Assembly: GCA_016296635.1 (NCBI GenBank)
Contig: JAEDIZ010000004.1
Coordinates: 1-51,233 of the forward strand
Origin: Oscillospiraceae bacterium
GTDB lineage: Bacteria > Bacillota > Clostridia > Oscillospirales > Oscillospiraceae
Direction of reading: 5' to 3'
DNA: 51,233 nucleotides
Positions 31,937-40,644 of the stretch are shown here, piece after piece (within the stretch, counting starts at the first letter, position 1; each line of letters opens with the position of its first letter). The position numbers and the translations under genes were made by a program. The notes below the pieces were generated by a model. The model saw only the letters and a program-made list of their open reading frames with translations, did no database searches and was not told where the DNA came from.

Positions 31937-33510
31937 CGATCAATGATTCTGTGCTGCAAAGCAGCGAAAAAATAATTCTCACTCTGCGGCAGCTTTATCT
32001 TTCCTGCTGCTACCAGCCGTATCACATGAGCAAATTTGAAGAGTATGACCTTTATGCACAGAACAAGGATTTCCTTGTTTCCGACAACGTCATTACTTTC
32101 ACAGATATGGGCGGCAAGCTGATGGCACTCAAGCCGGATGTGACGCTCTCCATTATTAAAAACAACGCCGACTGCCCCGACAGTGTGCAGAAGGTTTTCT
32201 ACAACGAAAATGTCTACCGTGTTTCCAAAGGCACCGGCTCCTTCAAAGAGATCATGCAGGCCGGTGTGGAATGCTTCGGTAATGTCGGCGAGACGGAGAT
32301 CTGTGAGATCCTTTCTCTTGCCGCACAGAGTCTGCAGATGTTCTCTGGCAGCGCTGTCTTGGCCGTGTCAGATCTCGGCATTCTCTCGCAGACGATCGCC
32401 CGTTTCCAGCTGGGTGCCAATCAGAAAGCGCTTTTGTATCAGGCCATCAGTGAACGTAATCTGCACGAGATCGATGCGCTCTGCAAAGACTGCGCGGATC
32501 CGGAGGCTGTTTCGCTGCTGCGCGCGCTACTGAACATTCCGGGCAGCATTCGGGATGCACTTGCCGTACTGGATGATCTTTTGTATGCGGATGTGGAGAT
32601 GTATCCCCGTTTCCGCAGGATCCTGCAGAAGCTGGCCTCCTGCCCCATTGCCGGCATGATCCGTGTTGATTTTTCCGTGATCTGCGATATCAATTACTAT
32701 AACGGCATCGTGTTCAAGGGTTTCCTGCGGGATATTCCCGCCGCCGTCCTTTCCGGCGGCCAGTATGACCGTCTGATGCGTAAGCTCAGCCGCAAATCCT
32801 GCGCCATCGGTTTTGCCGTTTATACAGATGCGCTCGACCGGCTGGATATGACCGATGAATCGCAGCAGTCCACCGATGATTTCGTCAACATTGCCCTTCC
32901 CAAGGGCAGGCTTGGCGAAAAGGTCTACGATCTGTTTGCCCGGGCCGGCTTTGAATGCCCCAGCCTTATGGATCCCGGCAGAAAGCTGATCTTTGAGAAT
33001 CCAGAGACCCATGTACGCTATTTCTGGGTCAAGCCCTCCGATGTCGCGATCTATGTTGAACGCGGCGCCGCCGATATCGGCGTAGCAGGCAAGGATATAC
33101 TTCTGGAATATGAGCCGGATGTATACGAGCTTCTCGACATGAAAAAGGGCAAGTGCCGCATGGCTGTTGCCGCTCCGAAGACATATCAGGATGATTCCTC
33201 CAAAACGCTTCGCGTGGCAACAAAGTTTGCAAACATTGCAAAGAACTATTACCGCTCGCAGGGCCGCGATATCGACATCATCCATTTGAACGGCTCTATT
33301 GAAATTGCACCGATCCTCGGTCTTTCCGATGTCATCGTGGACATCGTAGAAACAGGAACCACGCTGAAGGAAAACGATCTGGAAGTCGTTCAGACCATTC
33401 TTCCCATCAGCGCCCGGCTGATCGCAAACAAATCCTCCTGCAAATTCAAAGGTGCACAGATTGACGCCATCGTTACAGGTCTTTCCAAAGTTACGGAGGA
33501 ATTAGAATGA
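31933..33510 (+). CDS. hisG: HisZ-HisG fusion: ATP phosphoribosyltransferase with regulatory domain
   Basis: A 525-residue fusion catalysing the first histidine step (ATP + PRPP to phosphoribosyl-ATP). Residues 1 to about 312 are HisZ, a class II HisRS-like subunit (YDLYAQNKDFLVSDNVITFTD, LKPDVTLSIIKN, VFYNENVYR). Residues ~315-525 are short-form HisG (NIALPKGRLGEKVYDLF, DIGVAGKDIL, DIVETGTTLKENDL). In most species with short HisG these are two proteins. The join is continuous at DDFVNIALPKGR without a stop or frameshift. It overlaps hisR and hisD by 4 bp each, indicating tight coupling. Confidence 0.95.
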   Translation: MTINDSVLQSSEKIILTLRQLYLSCCYQPYHMSKFEEYDLYAQNKDFLVSDNVITFTDMGGKLMALKPDVTLSIIKNNADCPDSVQKVFYNENVYRVSKGTGSFKEIMQAGVECFGNVGETEICEILSLAAQSLQMFSGSAVLAVSDLGILSQTIARFQLGANQKALLYQAISERNLHEIDALCKDCADPEAVSLLRALLNIPGSIRDALAVLDDLLYADVEMYPRFRRILQKLASCPIAGMIRVDFSVICDINYYNGIVFKGFLRDIPAAVLSGGQYDRLMRKLSRKSCAIGFAVYTDALDRLDMTDESQQSTDDFVNIALPKGRLGEKVYDLFARAGFECPSLMDPGRKLIFENPETHVRYFWVKPSDVAIYVERGAADIGVAGKDILLEYEPDVYELLDMKKGKCRMAVAAPKTYQDDSSKTLRVATKFANIAKNYYRSQGRDIDIIHLNGSIEIAPILGLSDVIVDIVETGTTLKENDLEVVQTILPISARLIANKSSCKFKGAQIDAIVTGLSKVTEELE

Positions 33511-34787
33511 TCCGAATCATGAAATACGGCGAGGTCAGAAACGAAGAGATCTTCGCAAGAACCGAACCCGCTGTCAACGTGGAAGCAATTGTTTCCGAAA
33601 TCATTGAGAATGTCAAAGTAAACGGTGACCGTGCTCTTCTTGACTACTGCCGTAAATTCGACAAGGCAGAGCTTTCCTCCCTGCAGGTGAGCGAGCAGGA
33701 AATACAGAAAGCCGTCGCCTCCGTTGAACCGGAGTTTCTCGACATTCTGCGCAGAGCCGCGAAAAACATCCGCCATTACCACGAAAAGCAGAAACGCAGC
33801 AGCTTCATCATCAACGAGGAAAACGGTATTGTCATCGGTCAGAAAATCATCCCCGTTGACAGAGCCGGTCTGTATGTTCCCGGCGGCACGGCGGCTTATC
33901 CGTCCACCGTTCTGATGGATGCGATCCCTGCAAAAATTGCAGGCGTGAAAGAGGTTGTCATTACAACGCCGCCCGGAAAGGATGGGAAAATCAATCCCGT
34001 CATCCTCGCCGCAGCTTCCGTTGCAGGCGTCGATAAGATTTTCAAGGTTGGCGGCGCACAGGCCATTGCCGCCCTCGCCTACGGCACCGAAAGCATTCCG
34101 AAGGTCGATAAGATCGTCGGCCCCGGCAATGCCTTTGTAGCCGAAGCAAAGAAGCAGGTTTTCGGCAAAGTCTCCATCGACATGATCGCCGGCCCCAGTG
34201 AAATTCTGATCGTTGCCGACGGCAAAACGAATCCCGCCTTTGCTGCAGCAGACCTTCTTTCGCAGGCAGAGCATGACAAGATGGCATCCGCCGTCCTCGT
34301 CACCGACAGCATGGAGCTGGCGCTCGCCGTGCAGCAGGAGCTTGAAAAGCAGCTGCCGCTTCTCATCCGGGAAGAGATTGCACGTGCCTCCATTGACAAC
34401 AACGGTAAGATCATCGTTGCAGATTCCATCACCGACGCTATCGCTATCGCCAACGAGATCGCCCCCGAGCATCTGGAGCTTTGCGTAGATAATCCCTTCG
34501 ATTATCTCGACAGCATCCGCCATGCCGGTTCCGTTTTCATGGGCCGCAACTGCCCCGAAGCACTGGGCGATTATTTTGCCGGGCCCAACCACACGCTGCC
34601 CACCAGCGGCACCGCCAAATTCTCCAGTCCCCTTTCCGTGGACGATTTCATTAAGAAAACCCAGTACACCTATTATACAAAAGACGCGCTGGCAGCTGTC
34701 GCGCAGGATGTTGCCTATTTTGCGAAAAAAGAGGGCCTCACCGGCCACGCCAGAAGCGCCGTCATCCGCACGGAGGAAAACAAATGA
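33507..34787 (+). CDS. hisD: Histidinol dehydrogenase
   Basis: A 426-residue zinc-dependent, NAD-linked enzyme doing the last two steps, L-histidinol to L-histidine. Hallmarks: IPVDRAGLYVPGGTAAYPST, the signature GPGNAFVAEAKKQVFGKVSID followed by MIAGPSEILI, LLSQAEHD (catalytic and zinc ligands) and PEHLEL. Length is normal. The start overlaps the hisZG stop by 4 bp (ATGA), and the stop overlaps hisC likewise. Confidence 0.97.
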   Translation: MIRIMKYGEVRNEEIFARTEPAVNVEAIVSEIIENVKVNGDRALLDYCRKFDKAELSSLQVSEQEIQKAVASVEPEFLDILRRAAKNIRHYHEKQKRSSFIINEENGIVIGQKIIPVDRAGLYVPGGTAAYPSTVLMDAIPAKIAGVKEVVITTPPGKDGKINPVILAAASVAGVDKIFKVGGAQAIAALAYGTESIPKVDKIVGPGNAFVAEAKKQVFGKVSIDMIAGPSEILIVADGKTNPAFAAADLLSQAEHDKMASAVLVTDSMELALAVQQELEKQLPLLIREEIARASIDNNGKIIVADSITDAIAIANEIAPEHLELCVDNPFDYLDSIRHAGSVFMGRNCPEALGDYFAGPNHTLPTSGTAKFSSPLSVDDFIKKTQYTYYTKDALAAVAQDVAYFAKKEGLTGHARSAVIRTEENK

Positions 34788-35848
34788 GCCGTTTTTTCAG
34801 TTCCAAATACGATGCGCTCACCCCATATGTCCCCGGTGAGCAGCCGCAGGAACGCAAATATATTAAACTGAACACCAACGAATCTCCCTTCCCGCCTTCT
34901 CCGATGGCGCAGCGGCTGGCAAGAGAGGCCGCCAGTGGTCTGCAGCTGTATTCCGATCCGGAATGCAGAGGTCTTGTCAAAATCGCTGCTGAAAAGCTCG
35001 GTCTTGCGGAGGACGAGATTCTTTTTACCAACGGTTCCGACGAGATTCTGAACTTTGCCTTTATGGCCTTCTGCGACAAGGCGCATCCCGCGGTTTTTCC
35101 AAACGTCACCTACGGTTTCTATTCCGTGTTTGCGGAGCTGAACGGGATTCCGTATGAAGAAATTCCCCTGCGGGAGGATTTTTCCATCAATGTTGAGGAT
35201 TACATCGGCATCGGTAAGAACGTTTTCCTTGCCAACCCCAATGCACAGACCGGCATCGCGCTGCCGAAATCTGAAATTGAACGCATCGTCGCTTCCAATC
35301 CCGACAACGTGGTCGTGATCGATGAAGCATACGTAGACTTCGGCGGCGAAAGCTGCCTGGATCTGATCCGCAAATACGACAACCTGCTGGTCTGTCAGAC
35401 CCTTTCCAAATCCCGCTCGCTGGCTGGTGCCCGCCTTGGCTTCGGCGCAGGCTGCAGGGCGCTGATTCAGGATCTCAACACCATCAAGTATTCCACCAAT
35501 CCTTACAACATCAACCGCATGACCATGGCCGCAGGCATCGGCGCTCTTTCCGATTCGGCATATTTTGAAGAGAACTGCAGGAAGGTCATCGCCGTCCGGG
35601 AAAAGACTTCCGCTGCCCTTCGTCAGCTCGGCTTCACCGTCACGGATTCCCGCTCCAACTTCCTGCTGGCAGCTTACCCCAAGATGAGCGGTCAGGCTCT
35701 GTATCTGGCACTCAAGGAAAAGGGCGTGCTGGTGCGGCATTTTGAAACGGAGCTGCTCAAGGACTACAACCGCATCACCATCGGAAGCGAGCAGCAGATG
35801 GACACGTTCCTTGCCATTCTGAAAGATATTCTGGAGAAAGCAAAATGA
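34784..35848 (+). CDS. hisC: Histidinol-phosphate aminotransferase
   Basis: A 354-residue PLP-dependent class I/II aminotransferase converting imidazole-acetol phosphate to histidinol phosphate with glutamate. Visible: LNTNESPFPPSP at the N-terminus, FTNGSDEIL, VVIDEAYVDFGG, the PLP lysine in CQTLSKSRSLAGARLGF, and the closing LLKDYNRITIGS. It overlaps hisD and hisB by 4 bp each. Confidence 0.96.
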   Translation: MSRFFSSKYDALTPYVPGEQPQERKYIKLNTNESPFPPSPMAQRLAREAASGLQLYSDPECRGLVKIAAEKLGLAEDEILFTNGSDEILNFAFMAFCDKAHPAVFPNVTYGFYSVFAELNGIPYEEIPLREDFSINVEDYIGIGKNVFLANPNAQTGIALPKSEIERIVASNPDNVVVIDEAYVDFGGESCLDLIRKYDNLLVCQTLSKSRSLAGARLGFGAGCRALIQDLNTIKYSTNPYNINRMTMAAGIGALSDSAYFEENCRKVIAVREKTSAALRQLGFTVTDSRSNFLLAAYPKMSGQALYLALKEKGVLVRHFETELLKDYNRITIGSEQQMDTFLAILKDILEKAK

Positions 35849-36432
35849 GATACGCAGAAGTGAAACGAACCACCGCCGAAACGGATATTTCCCTCTCCCT
35901 GCTGCTGAACGGCAGCGGCAAAAGCACGACTGATACCGGCTGCGGTTTTCTTGACCATATGCTGACACTTCTGGCCTCCCACGGAAGATTTGACCTGAAC
36001 GTCACCTGCAAGGGCGATACGCAGGTAGATTATCATCACACCGTTGAGGACATCGGCATCTGTCTCGGCAGGGCGTTTTCCGAAGCGCTCGGTGACAAGC
36101 GCGGCATCCACCGCTACGGCGACACCATTCTTCCCATGGATGAAGCTCTGATTCTGACCGCCGTTGACTTCTCCGGCCGTTCCTATCTCGGTTTTGATAT
36201 GAACATTCCCACGGAAAAGGTCGGCGATTTCGATACCGAGCTTGTGGAAGAATTCTGGCTCGGCTTTGTCCGGCAGGCGAAGTGCAGTCTTCACATCCGG
36301 ATGCTGGCAGGCAAAAACAGCCATCACATCATTGAAGGTGCATTCAAGTCTGCTGCCAGAAGCCTGAAGGAAGCTGTAGCAATTGACGAAGCCTTCAAAA
36401 ACGAAATTCCGTCCACCAAAGGAGTCTTATAA
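35845..36432 (+). CDS. hisB: Imidazoleglycerol-phosphate dehydratase
   Basis: A 195-residue monofunctional HisB, without the N-terminal phosphatase of enteric enzymes. The manganese-binding repeats are clear: GFLDHMLTLLASHGRFD, DYHHTVEDIGICLG and NSHHIIEGAFKSAARSL. It dehydrates imidazoleglycerol phosphate. Phosphatase activity is supplied by the PHP enzyme at the operon's end. It ends in a TAATG overlap with hisH. Confidence 0.97.
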   Translation: MRYAEVKRTTAETDISLSLLLNGSGKSTTDTGCGFLDHMLTLLASHGRFDLNVTCKGDTQVDYHHTVEDIGICLGRAFSEALGDKRGIHRYGDTILPMDEALILTAVDFSGRSYLGFDMNIPTEKVGDFDTELVEEFWLGFVRQAKCSLHIRMLAGKNSHHIIEGAFKSAARSLKEAVAIDEAFKNEIPSTKGVL

Positions 36433-37058
36433 TGACCGCAATCATTGACTACGGCGTCGGCAATCTGTTCTCGCTTCTTTCTTCCTTTGAAAAAATCGGA
36501 GAGCAGGCCGTCGTCACCTCCGACCCCAATGTACTGGAGGAGGCCGACCGCATCGTTCTGCCGGGCGTCGGCGCTTTCCGCGACGCAGCAGGAAAGCTCT
36601 ATGAATCCGGGCTTGTTCCCGTTCTGCGCAGACAGATCGACAACGAAAAGCCCGTGCTCGGCATCTGTCTCGGCATGCAGCTGATGTTCGACAAAAGCTA
36701 TGAATACGGCGAATACGAAGGCCTCGGTCTGATCCACGGTGTGATCCGCCCCATCGCAGAAGTAACCGAGGGTCTGAAGATCCCTCACATGGGCTGGAAC
36801 GCCCTTCACTTAAAAAATGGCTGCCATCCCCTCTTCCGCTACATCCGGGAGGGCGATTACGTGTACTTCGTCCACTCCTATTTTGCGGATGACTGCTCTG
36901 ACAGCGTCATCGCCACGGCGGAATACGGCGCGGAGCTGACTGCGGCCGCCGCCAACTGCAACGTCATGGGCTGCCAGTTCCATCCGGAAAAGAGCGGCGA
37001 TGTAGGCCTTAATATTCTCAGAGCCTTTTGTGAAATGAAAGAAGGTGCGATATGCTGA
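36432..37058 (+). CDS. hisH: Imidazole glycerol phosphate synthase, glutaminase subunit
   Basis: A 208-residue class I glutamine amidotransferase that supplies ammonia to HisF. The catalytic Cys is in VLGICLGMQLMF; His and Glu are in CQFHPEKSG; IPHMGWN is the family loop. It overlaps hisB by one base and hisA by 7 bp. Confidence 0.97.
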   Translation: MTAIIDYGVGNLFSLLSSFEKIGEQAVVTSDPNVLEEADRIVLPGVGAFRDAAGKLYESGLVPVLRRQIDNEKPVLGICLGMQLMFDKSYEYGEYEGLGLIHGVIRPIAEVTEGLKIPHMGWNALHLKNGCHPLFRYIREGDYVYFVHSYFADDCSDSVIATAEYGAELTAAAANCNVMGCQFHPEKSGDVGLNILRAFCEMKEGAIC

Positions 37059-37765
37059 TTTTCCCCGCCATTGATCTGATTGACGGCGAAGCCGTCCGTC
37101 TTTTGAAGGGCGACTACGCGCAGAAAACCGTTTACAGCACTGATCCCGTCAGCGTTGCACTGGACTTCAAAAAGCAGGGGGCGTCCTGCGTCCATCTTGT
37201 GGATCTGGACGGCGCAAAATCCGGAGAAACGCCGAATTTTGATACCGTCTGCCGTATCAAAAAAGAAACCGGTCTTTTCTGTGAGATCGGCGGCGGTGTG
37301 CGCAGCATGGATGTCATCGAAAAATATACTTCCGCCGGTCTTGATCGCGTCATTCTCGGCACGGCGGCCGTAACAAGCGAAGGCTTCGTGCAGGAGGCCG
37401 TCCGTCAGTTCGGAGAAAAAATTGCCGTAGGCATCGACATCAAGGACGGCTGCGTTGCCATCAAGGGTTGGACACAGTCCTCCGGACTGGATGCCTTTGC
37501 ATTCTGCAAAACCATGCAGGACATCGGCGTGGAAACGCTGATCTGTACGGATATTTCCAAGGACGGTGCGATGAAAGGCACAAACCGGGAACTCTACAAA
37601 GCGCTTTCTGCGCAGTTTTCCATGAACATCACCGCCTCCGGCGGCGTTTCCACGATGGACGATGTGCGGACACTGCGCAAAATGAATCTTTACGGTGCCA
37701 TCATCGGGAAAGCCTATTACACCGGAGCAATCAAGCTTGCAGAAGCGATCAGGGAGGCCGTATGA
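37052..37765 (+). CDS. hisA: ProFAR isomerase (HisA)
   Basis: A 237-residue TIM barrel isomerising ProFAR to PRFAR. The two catalytic Asp regions are visible: AIDLIDGEAVRLLKGDY at the N-terminus and CTDISKDGAMKGTN in the second half; ASGGVST and IGKAYYTG bind phosphate. It overlaps hisF by 4 bp. Confidence 0.96.
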   Translation: MLIFPAIDLIDGEAVRLLKGDYAQKTVYSTDPVSVALDFKKQGASCVHLVDLDGAKSGETPNFDTVCRIKKETGLFCEIGGGVRSMDVIEKYTSAGLDRVILGTAAVTSEGFVQEAVRQFGEKIAVGIDIKDGCVAIKGWTQSSGLDAFAFCKTMQDIGVETLICTDISKDGAMKGTNRELYKALSAQFSMNITASGGVSTMDDVRTLRKMNLYGAIIGKAYYTGAIKLAEAIREAV

Positions 37766-38529
37766 TTACAAAAAGAATCATCCCCTGCCTGGATGTTCGC
37801 AATGGACAGGTTGTAAAAGGCGTCAATTTTGAAGGCCTGCGGGAGATTTCCTCCCCCGTGGAGCTGGCAAAATATTACTCCGAATGCGGTGCGGACGAGC
37901 TGGTGTTTTATGATATCACCGCCTCCTCCGACGGGCGTAAACTCTTCACGGATATTCTCTGTGAAACTGCCCGCAACGTTTTCATTCCGCTGACGGTCGG
38001 CGGCGGCATCAATACGGTAGACGATTTTGACCGAGTGCTGAAATGCGGCGCAGACAAGGTCAGTGTCAATTCCGGCGCCATCCGAAATCCGGGTCTTATA
38101 GAGCTGGCCGCAAAGCTCTACGGCGATCAGTGCGTGGTGCTGTCCGTGGACGTCAAGCGCGTGGACGGCATGTTCCGGGTCTTTGCCAAGGGTGGCCGGG
38201 AAAACACCGGACTGGAGGCCATCGAATGGATCCGCCGCTGCGTCGGAAACGGTGCAGGCGAAGTCGTTCTCAATTCCATCGATACCGACGGTGTCAAGCA
38301 GGGCTTCGACCTTGAAATGCTGGATGCCGTGTGCAATGCAGTCAGCGTTCCCGTCATCGCCTCCGGCGGTGCGGGAAAAATCGATGATTTCATTACCCTT
38401 TTCAAAACGCTTCCCCGGGTGGACGCAGGTCTTGCCGCCTCCATTTTCCACTTCGGCGAAGTTCAGATTTCCGACCTCAAAAAACAGATGCAGAAAAACG
38501 GGATTCCCGCAAGAATTCAGGGGGAATAA
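37762..38529 (+). CDS. hisF: Imidazole glycerol phosphate synthase, cyclase subunit
   Basis: A 255-residue TIM barrel that, with HisH, makes imidazoleglycerol phosphate and AICAR. It starts MITKRIIPCLDVRNGQVVKG with the catalytic Asp, has VGGGINTVDDFDRVLKCGADKVS, NSIDTDGVKQGFD (second catalytic Asp) and IASGGAGKIDDF. The ATG at 37762, overlapping the hisA stop, is the true start; a longer open frame runs further upstream inside hisA but lacks HisF similarity there. Confidence 0.97.
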   Translation: MITKRIIPCLDVRNGQVVKGVNFEGLREISSPVELAKYYSECGADELVFYDITASSDGRKLFTDILCETARNVFIPLTVGGGINTVDDFDRVLKCGADKVSVNSGAIRNPGLIELAAKLYGDQCVVLSVDVKRVDGMFRVFAKGGRENTGLEAIEWIRRCVGNGAGEVVLNSIDTDGVKQGFDLEMLDAVCNAVSVPVIASGGAGKIDDFITLFKTLPRVDAGLAASIFHFGEVQISDLKKQMQKNGIPARIQGE

Positions 38530-38532
38530 CTT

Positions 38533-39180
38533 ATGATCAACATTGACGAACTGAAATTTGATGCAAACGGCCTCATTCCCGCCATTGTGGTGGATGCCGT
38601 TTCCAAGCGTGTGCTGACCCTCGCCTACATGAACAGAGAAAGCCTTGCCATCTCCATGGAGAAGGAGCTGACCTGCTTCTGGAGCCGCTCCCGGCAGGAG
38701 CTTTGGCTCAAGGGTGAAACCAGCGGCAACTATCAGCACATTGTCTCCATCACCGCAGACTGCGACAAGGATGCTCTCGTTGTCATGGTAGAGCCGGACG
38801 GTCCCGCCTGCCATCTCGGCACCGTTTCCTGCTTTGAAAATCCGGTCTACGAAAGCGAAAACCGCCACGAATTCTCTTACGAACAGCTCTATGAAATGCT
38901 GGTCGGCAGAAAGGTGGAAAAGAAGGAAGGCTCCTATACCACCTATCTTTTTGAAAAAGGTCTGGATAAGATTCTCAAAAAGGTCGGCGAGGAAAGCACA
39001 GAGGTCATCATTGCCGCCAAGGCCGAGGACAAAAAGGAAACCATTTACGAAATCGCGGATCTTGCCTATCACGTCATGGTACTCATGATCGAGGCCGGTA
39101 TTTCCCTGGAGGATATTCACAAAGAACTGGCCTCCCGCCACGTCATCGACAAAAAAATCAAGCAGGAGAAGATGACCTGA
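38533..39180 (+). CDS. hisIE: Bifunctional phosphoribosyl-AMP cyclohydrolase / phosphoribosyl-ATP pyrophosphatase
   Basis: A 215-residue fusion for steps two and three. The HisI part (1 to ~110) shows AYMNRESLAISMEKEL, CFWSRSRQELWLKGETSGN and zinc-type DCDKDALVVMVEPDGPACHLG. The HisE part (~120-215) shows GLDKILKKVGEESTEVIIAAK and EIADLAYHVMVLM. The fusion is common. The stop TGA overlaps the next ATG. Confidence 0.96.
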   Translation: MINIDELKFDANGLIPAIVVDAVSKRVLTLAYMNRESLAISMEKELTCFWSRSRQELWLKGETSGNYQHIVSITADCDKDALVVMVEPDGPACHLGTVSCFENPVYESENRHEFSYEQLYEMLVGRKVEKKEGSYTTYLFEKGLDKILKKVGEESTEVIIAAKAEDKKETIYEIADLAYHVMVLMIEAGISLEDIHKELASRHVIDKKIKQEKMT

Positions 39181-39917
39181 TGCAGAGTATGGATCTTCAC
39201 GTTCACACCACGTACAGTGACGGTGCGAACTCCCCCGAGGAAATGATTCTCGCCGCCATTGAAATCGGTCTGAGCACCATCGGCTTTTCGGATCACAGTT
39301 ATATGGATTTTGACGAAAGCTGGTGCATGCAGAAGGATCAGATCGACAACTACCGCCGGGAAATCCGGGCACTTGGTGAAAAATACAAAGACCAGATTCG
39401 CGTTTTGTGCGGCATCGAGCAGGACTATGATACAAAGGATCCTGCAGAAGGTTTTGACTATGTGATCGGTTCGGTACATTGTCTGAAATGCGGCGACATC
39501 TGGTTCTCGGTGGATCACACGAAAGAAATGCTGCAAGAATTCGTCGAGCGGTATTTTAACGGCGATTACTACGCGATGGCAGAGGCGTATTTCAAAAAAG
39601 TCGCAGATGTGGCAGCAAAAACCGGGGCCTCCATCATCGGCCACCTTGATCTGATCACAAAGTTCAATGAGCCCACGCCGCTATTTGACGAGCAGCATCC
39701 GCGTTACCGCGCAGCCTGGCAGGCAGCGGTAGACGCACTCCTACCATACGACGTGCCGTTTGAAATTAATTTTGGCGCGATTTCCCGCGGATACCGGACA
39801 ACGCCCTATCCCGCTCCGGAGATTCGCCGCTATATCTACGAGCACGGCGGCCGCTTCATTCTTTCCAGCGACAGCCACAACACCGGAACGATTGCCTTCG
39901 GATTCGACGGGCTTTAA
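39180..39917 (+). CDS. hisK: PHP-type histidinol-phosphatase
   Basis: A 245-residue PHP-family phosphatase removing phosphate from histidinol phosphate. Metal motifs: MDLHVHTTYSDGANSPEE, FSDHSYMDF, IGSVHCLK, IIGHLDLI and LSSDSHNTG. It is the last gene of the operon, completing the pathway, since HisB here lacks a phosphatase domain. A terminator follows 30-odd bases after the stop. Confidence 0.93.
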   Translation: MQSMDLHVHTTYSDGANSPEEMILAAIEIGLSTIGFSDHSYMDFDESWCMQKDQIDNYRREIRALGEKYKDQIRVLCGIEQDYDTKDPAEGFDYVIGSVHCLKCGDIWFSVDHTKEMLQEFVERYFNGDYYAMAEAYFKKVADVAAKTGASIIGHLDLITKFNEPTPLFDEQHPRYRAAWQAAVDALLPYDVPFEINFGAISRGYRTTPYPAPEIRRYIYEHGGRFILSSDSHNTGTIAFGFDGL

Positions 39918-39950
39918 GCCGGGGCATGGATAGAGAAAGAACAATCGATA

Positions 39951-39988
39951 AAAAATCCGCAGGAATCAATTCCTGCGGAATTTTCTTG
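39951..39988. terminator. Terminator of the his operon, shared with the convergent DUF6935 gene
   Basis: Arms ATTCCGCAGGAA-like (AATCCGCAGGAAT, 39954-39966) and TTCCTGCGGAATT (39970-39982) with a short CAA loop, then TTTCTTG. Confidence 0.85.
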
Positions 39989-39992
39989 TTTC

Positions 39993-40493
39993 TTATGCCC
40001 AGGGATCATTGGTGACCGGCATGCGGATACCGGAAAGAATGCCGCCGAATTCCCATACGAACCACTGGCCCGTGGAGGGTTTCGTACGCAGCTTGATCTC
40101 CCGGGGAGAATCTGCACCGCCGGAGCGGACGAACACTTTCAGATACCCCTCAGACAGCTGATCACGGCTGTACGGATTTTCCTCCACCGAAATGGTATAG
40201 GGTCTGTTCGGCTCATAGTTATTCTGCGGCACAGCGCCGGCAAAATAGGAACGGGGCAGATAGTCCTTGCCGTCCATGAAGCGGTCACGGATGAACTGCG
40301 TTTCATATACCGACAATGGCTGCGGCCCCTTCAGATAATTCAGCATGGCAATTGCCTCATCCTTGTTTTCCGGATAGATGCAGAGCGAAGCAACGCACAA
40401 AGCAGCCACGGCAAAGGGATCCGTCAGCGCAGCTTCCGGCATAGCCTTCAGCTGATCCAGCGTTTTGGGAAGACACTCAAAGGAATAAGTCAT
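39993..40493 (-). CDS. DUF6935-like conserved protein
   Basis: A 166-residue soluble protein of a conserved Clostridia family of unknown function. It carries PLSVYETQFIRDRFMDGKDY and FVRSGGADSPREIKLRTKPS followed by GQWFVWEF and a final PVTNDPWA. No catalytic motif or membrane segment is seen. The ATG at 40493 has GGAGG eight bases upstream and is preferred over one at 40514. It stands alone, convergent with the his operon and divergent from the aconitase X pair. Confidence 0.75.
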   Translation of the reverse strand: MTYSFECLPKTLDQLKAMPEAALTDPFAVAALCVASLCIYPENKDEAIAMLNYLKGPQPLSVYETQFIRDRFMDGKDYLPRSYFAGAVPQNNYEPNRPYTISVEENPYSRDQLSEGYLKVFVRSGGADSPREIKLRTKPSTGQWFVWEFGGILSGIRMPVTNDPWA

Positions 40494-40584
40494 ATCGGAT
40501 TCCTCCAGATTCATTTTTCTACAGTCAGTATATCAAAACCTGCTCCCTTTTCGACCCTAATTTTAGTATAATCCGCTTTTTTGA

Positions 40585-40613
40585 TTGCCATGTTTTTTCT
40601 TCTGTGATAGAAT
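40585..40613 (+). promoter_or_regulatory. Promoter of the aconitase X operon
   Basis: TTGCCA (40585-40590), a 17-base spacer, TAGAAT (40608-40613). The start codon is ~31 bases further on. Confidence 0.6.
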
Positions 40614-40644
40614 AAAGTCATAAACAGAAAGGAGGATTCCCATC

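Noticed and set aside
37468..38529. A 353-codon frame covering hisF with an N-terminal extension
   Set aside because: The extra N-terminal part lies inside hisA in another frame and has no HisF similarity; the ATG at 37762 with hisA overlap is the real start.
37717..39435. Minus-strand frame (572 codons) opposite hisF, hisIE and hisK
   Set aside because: The opposing his genes are unmistakable; the frame has no domain.
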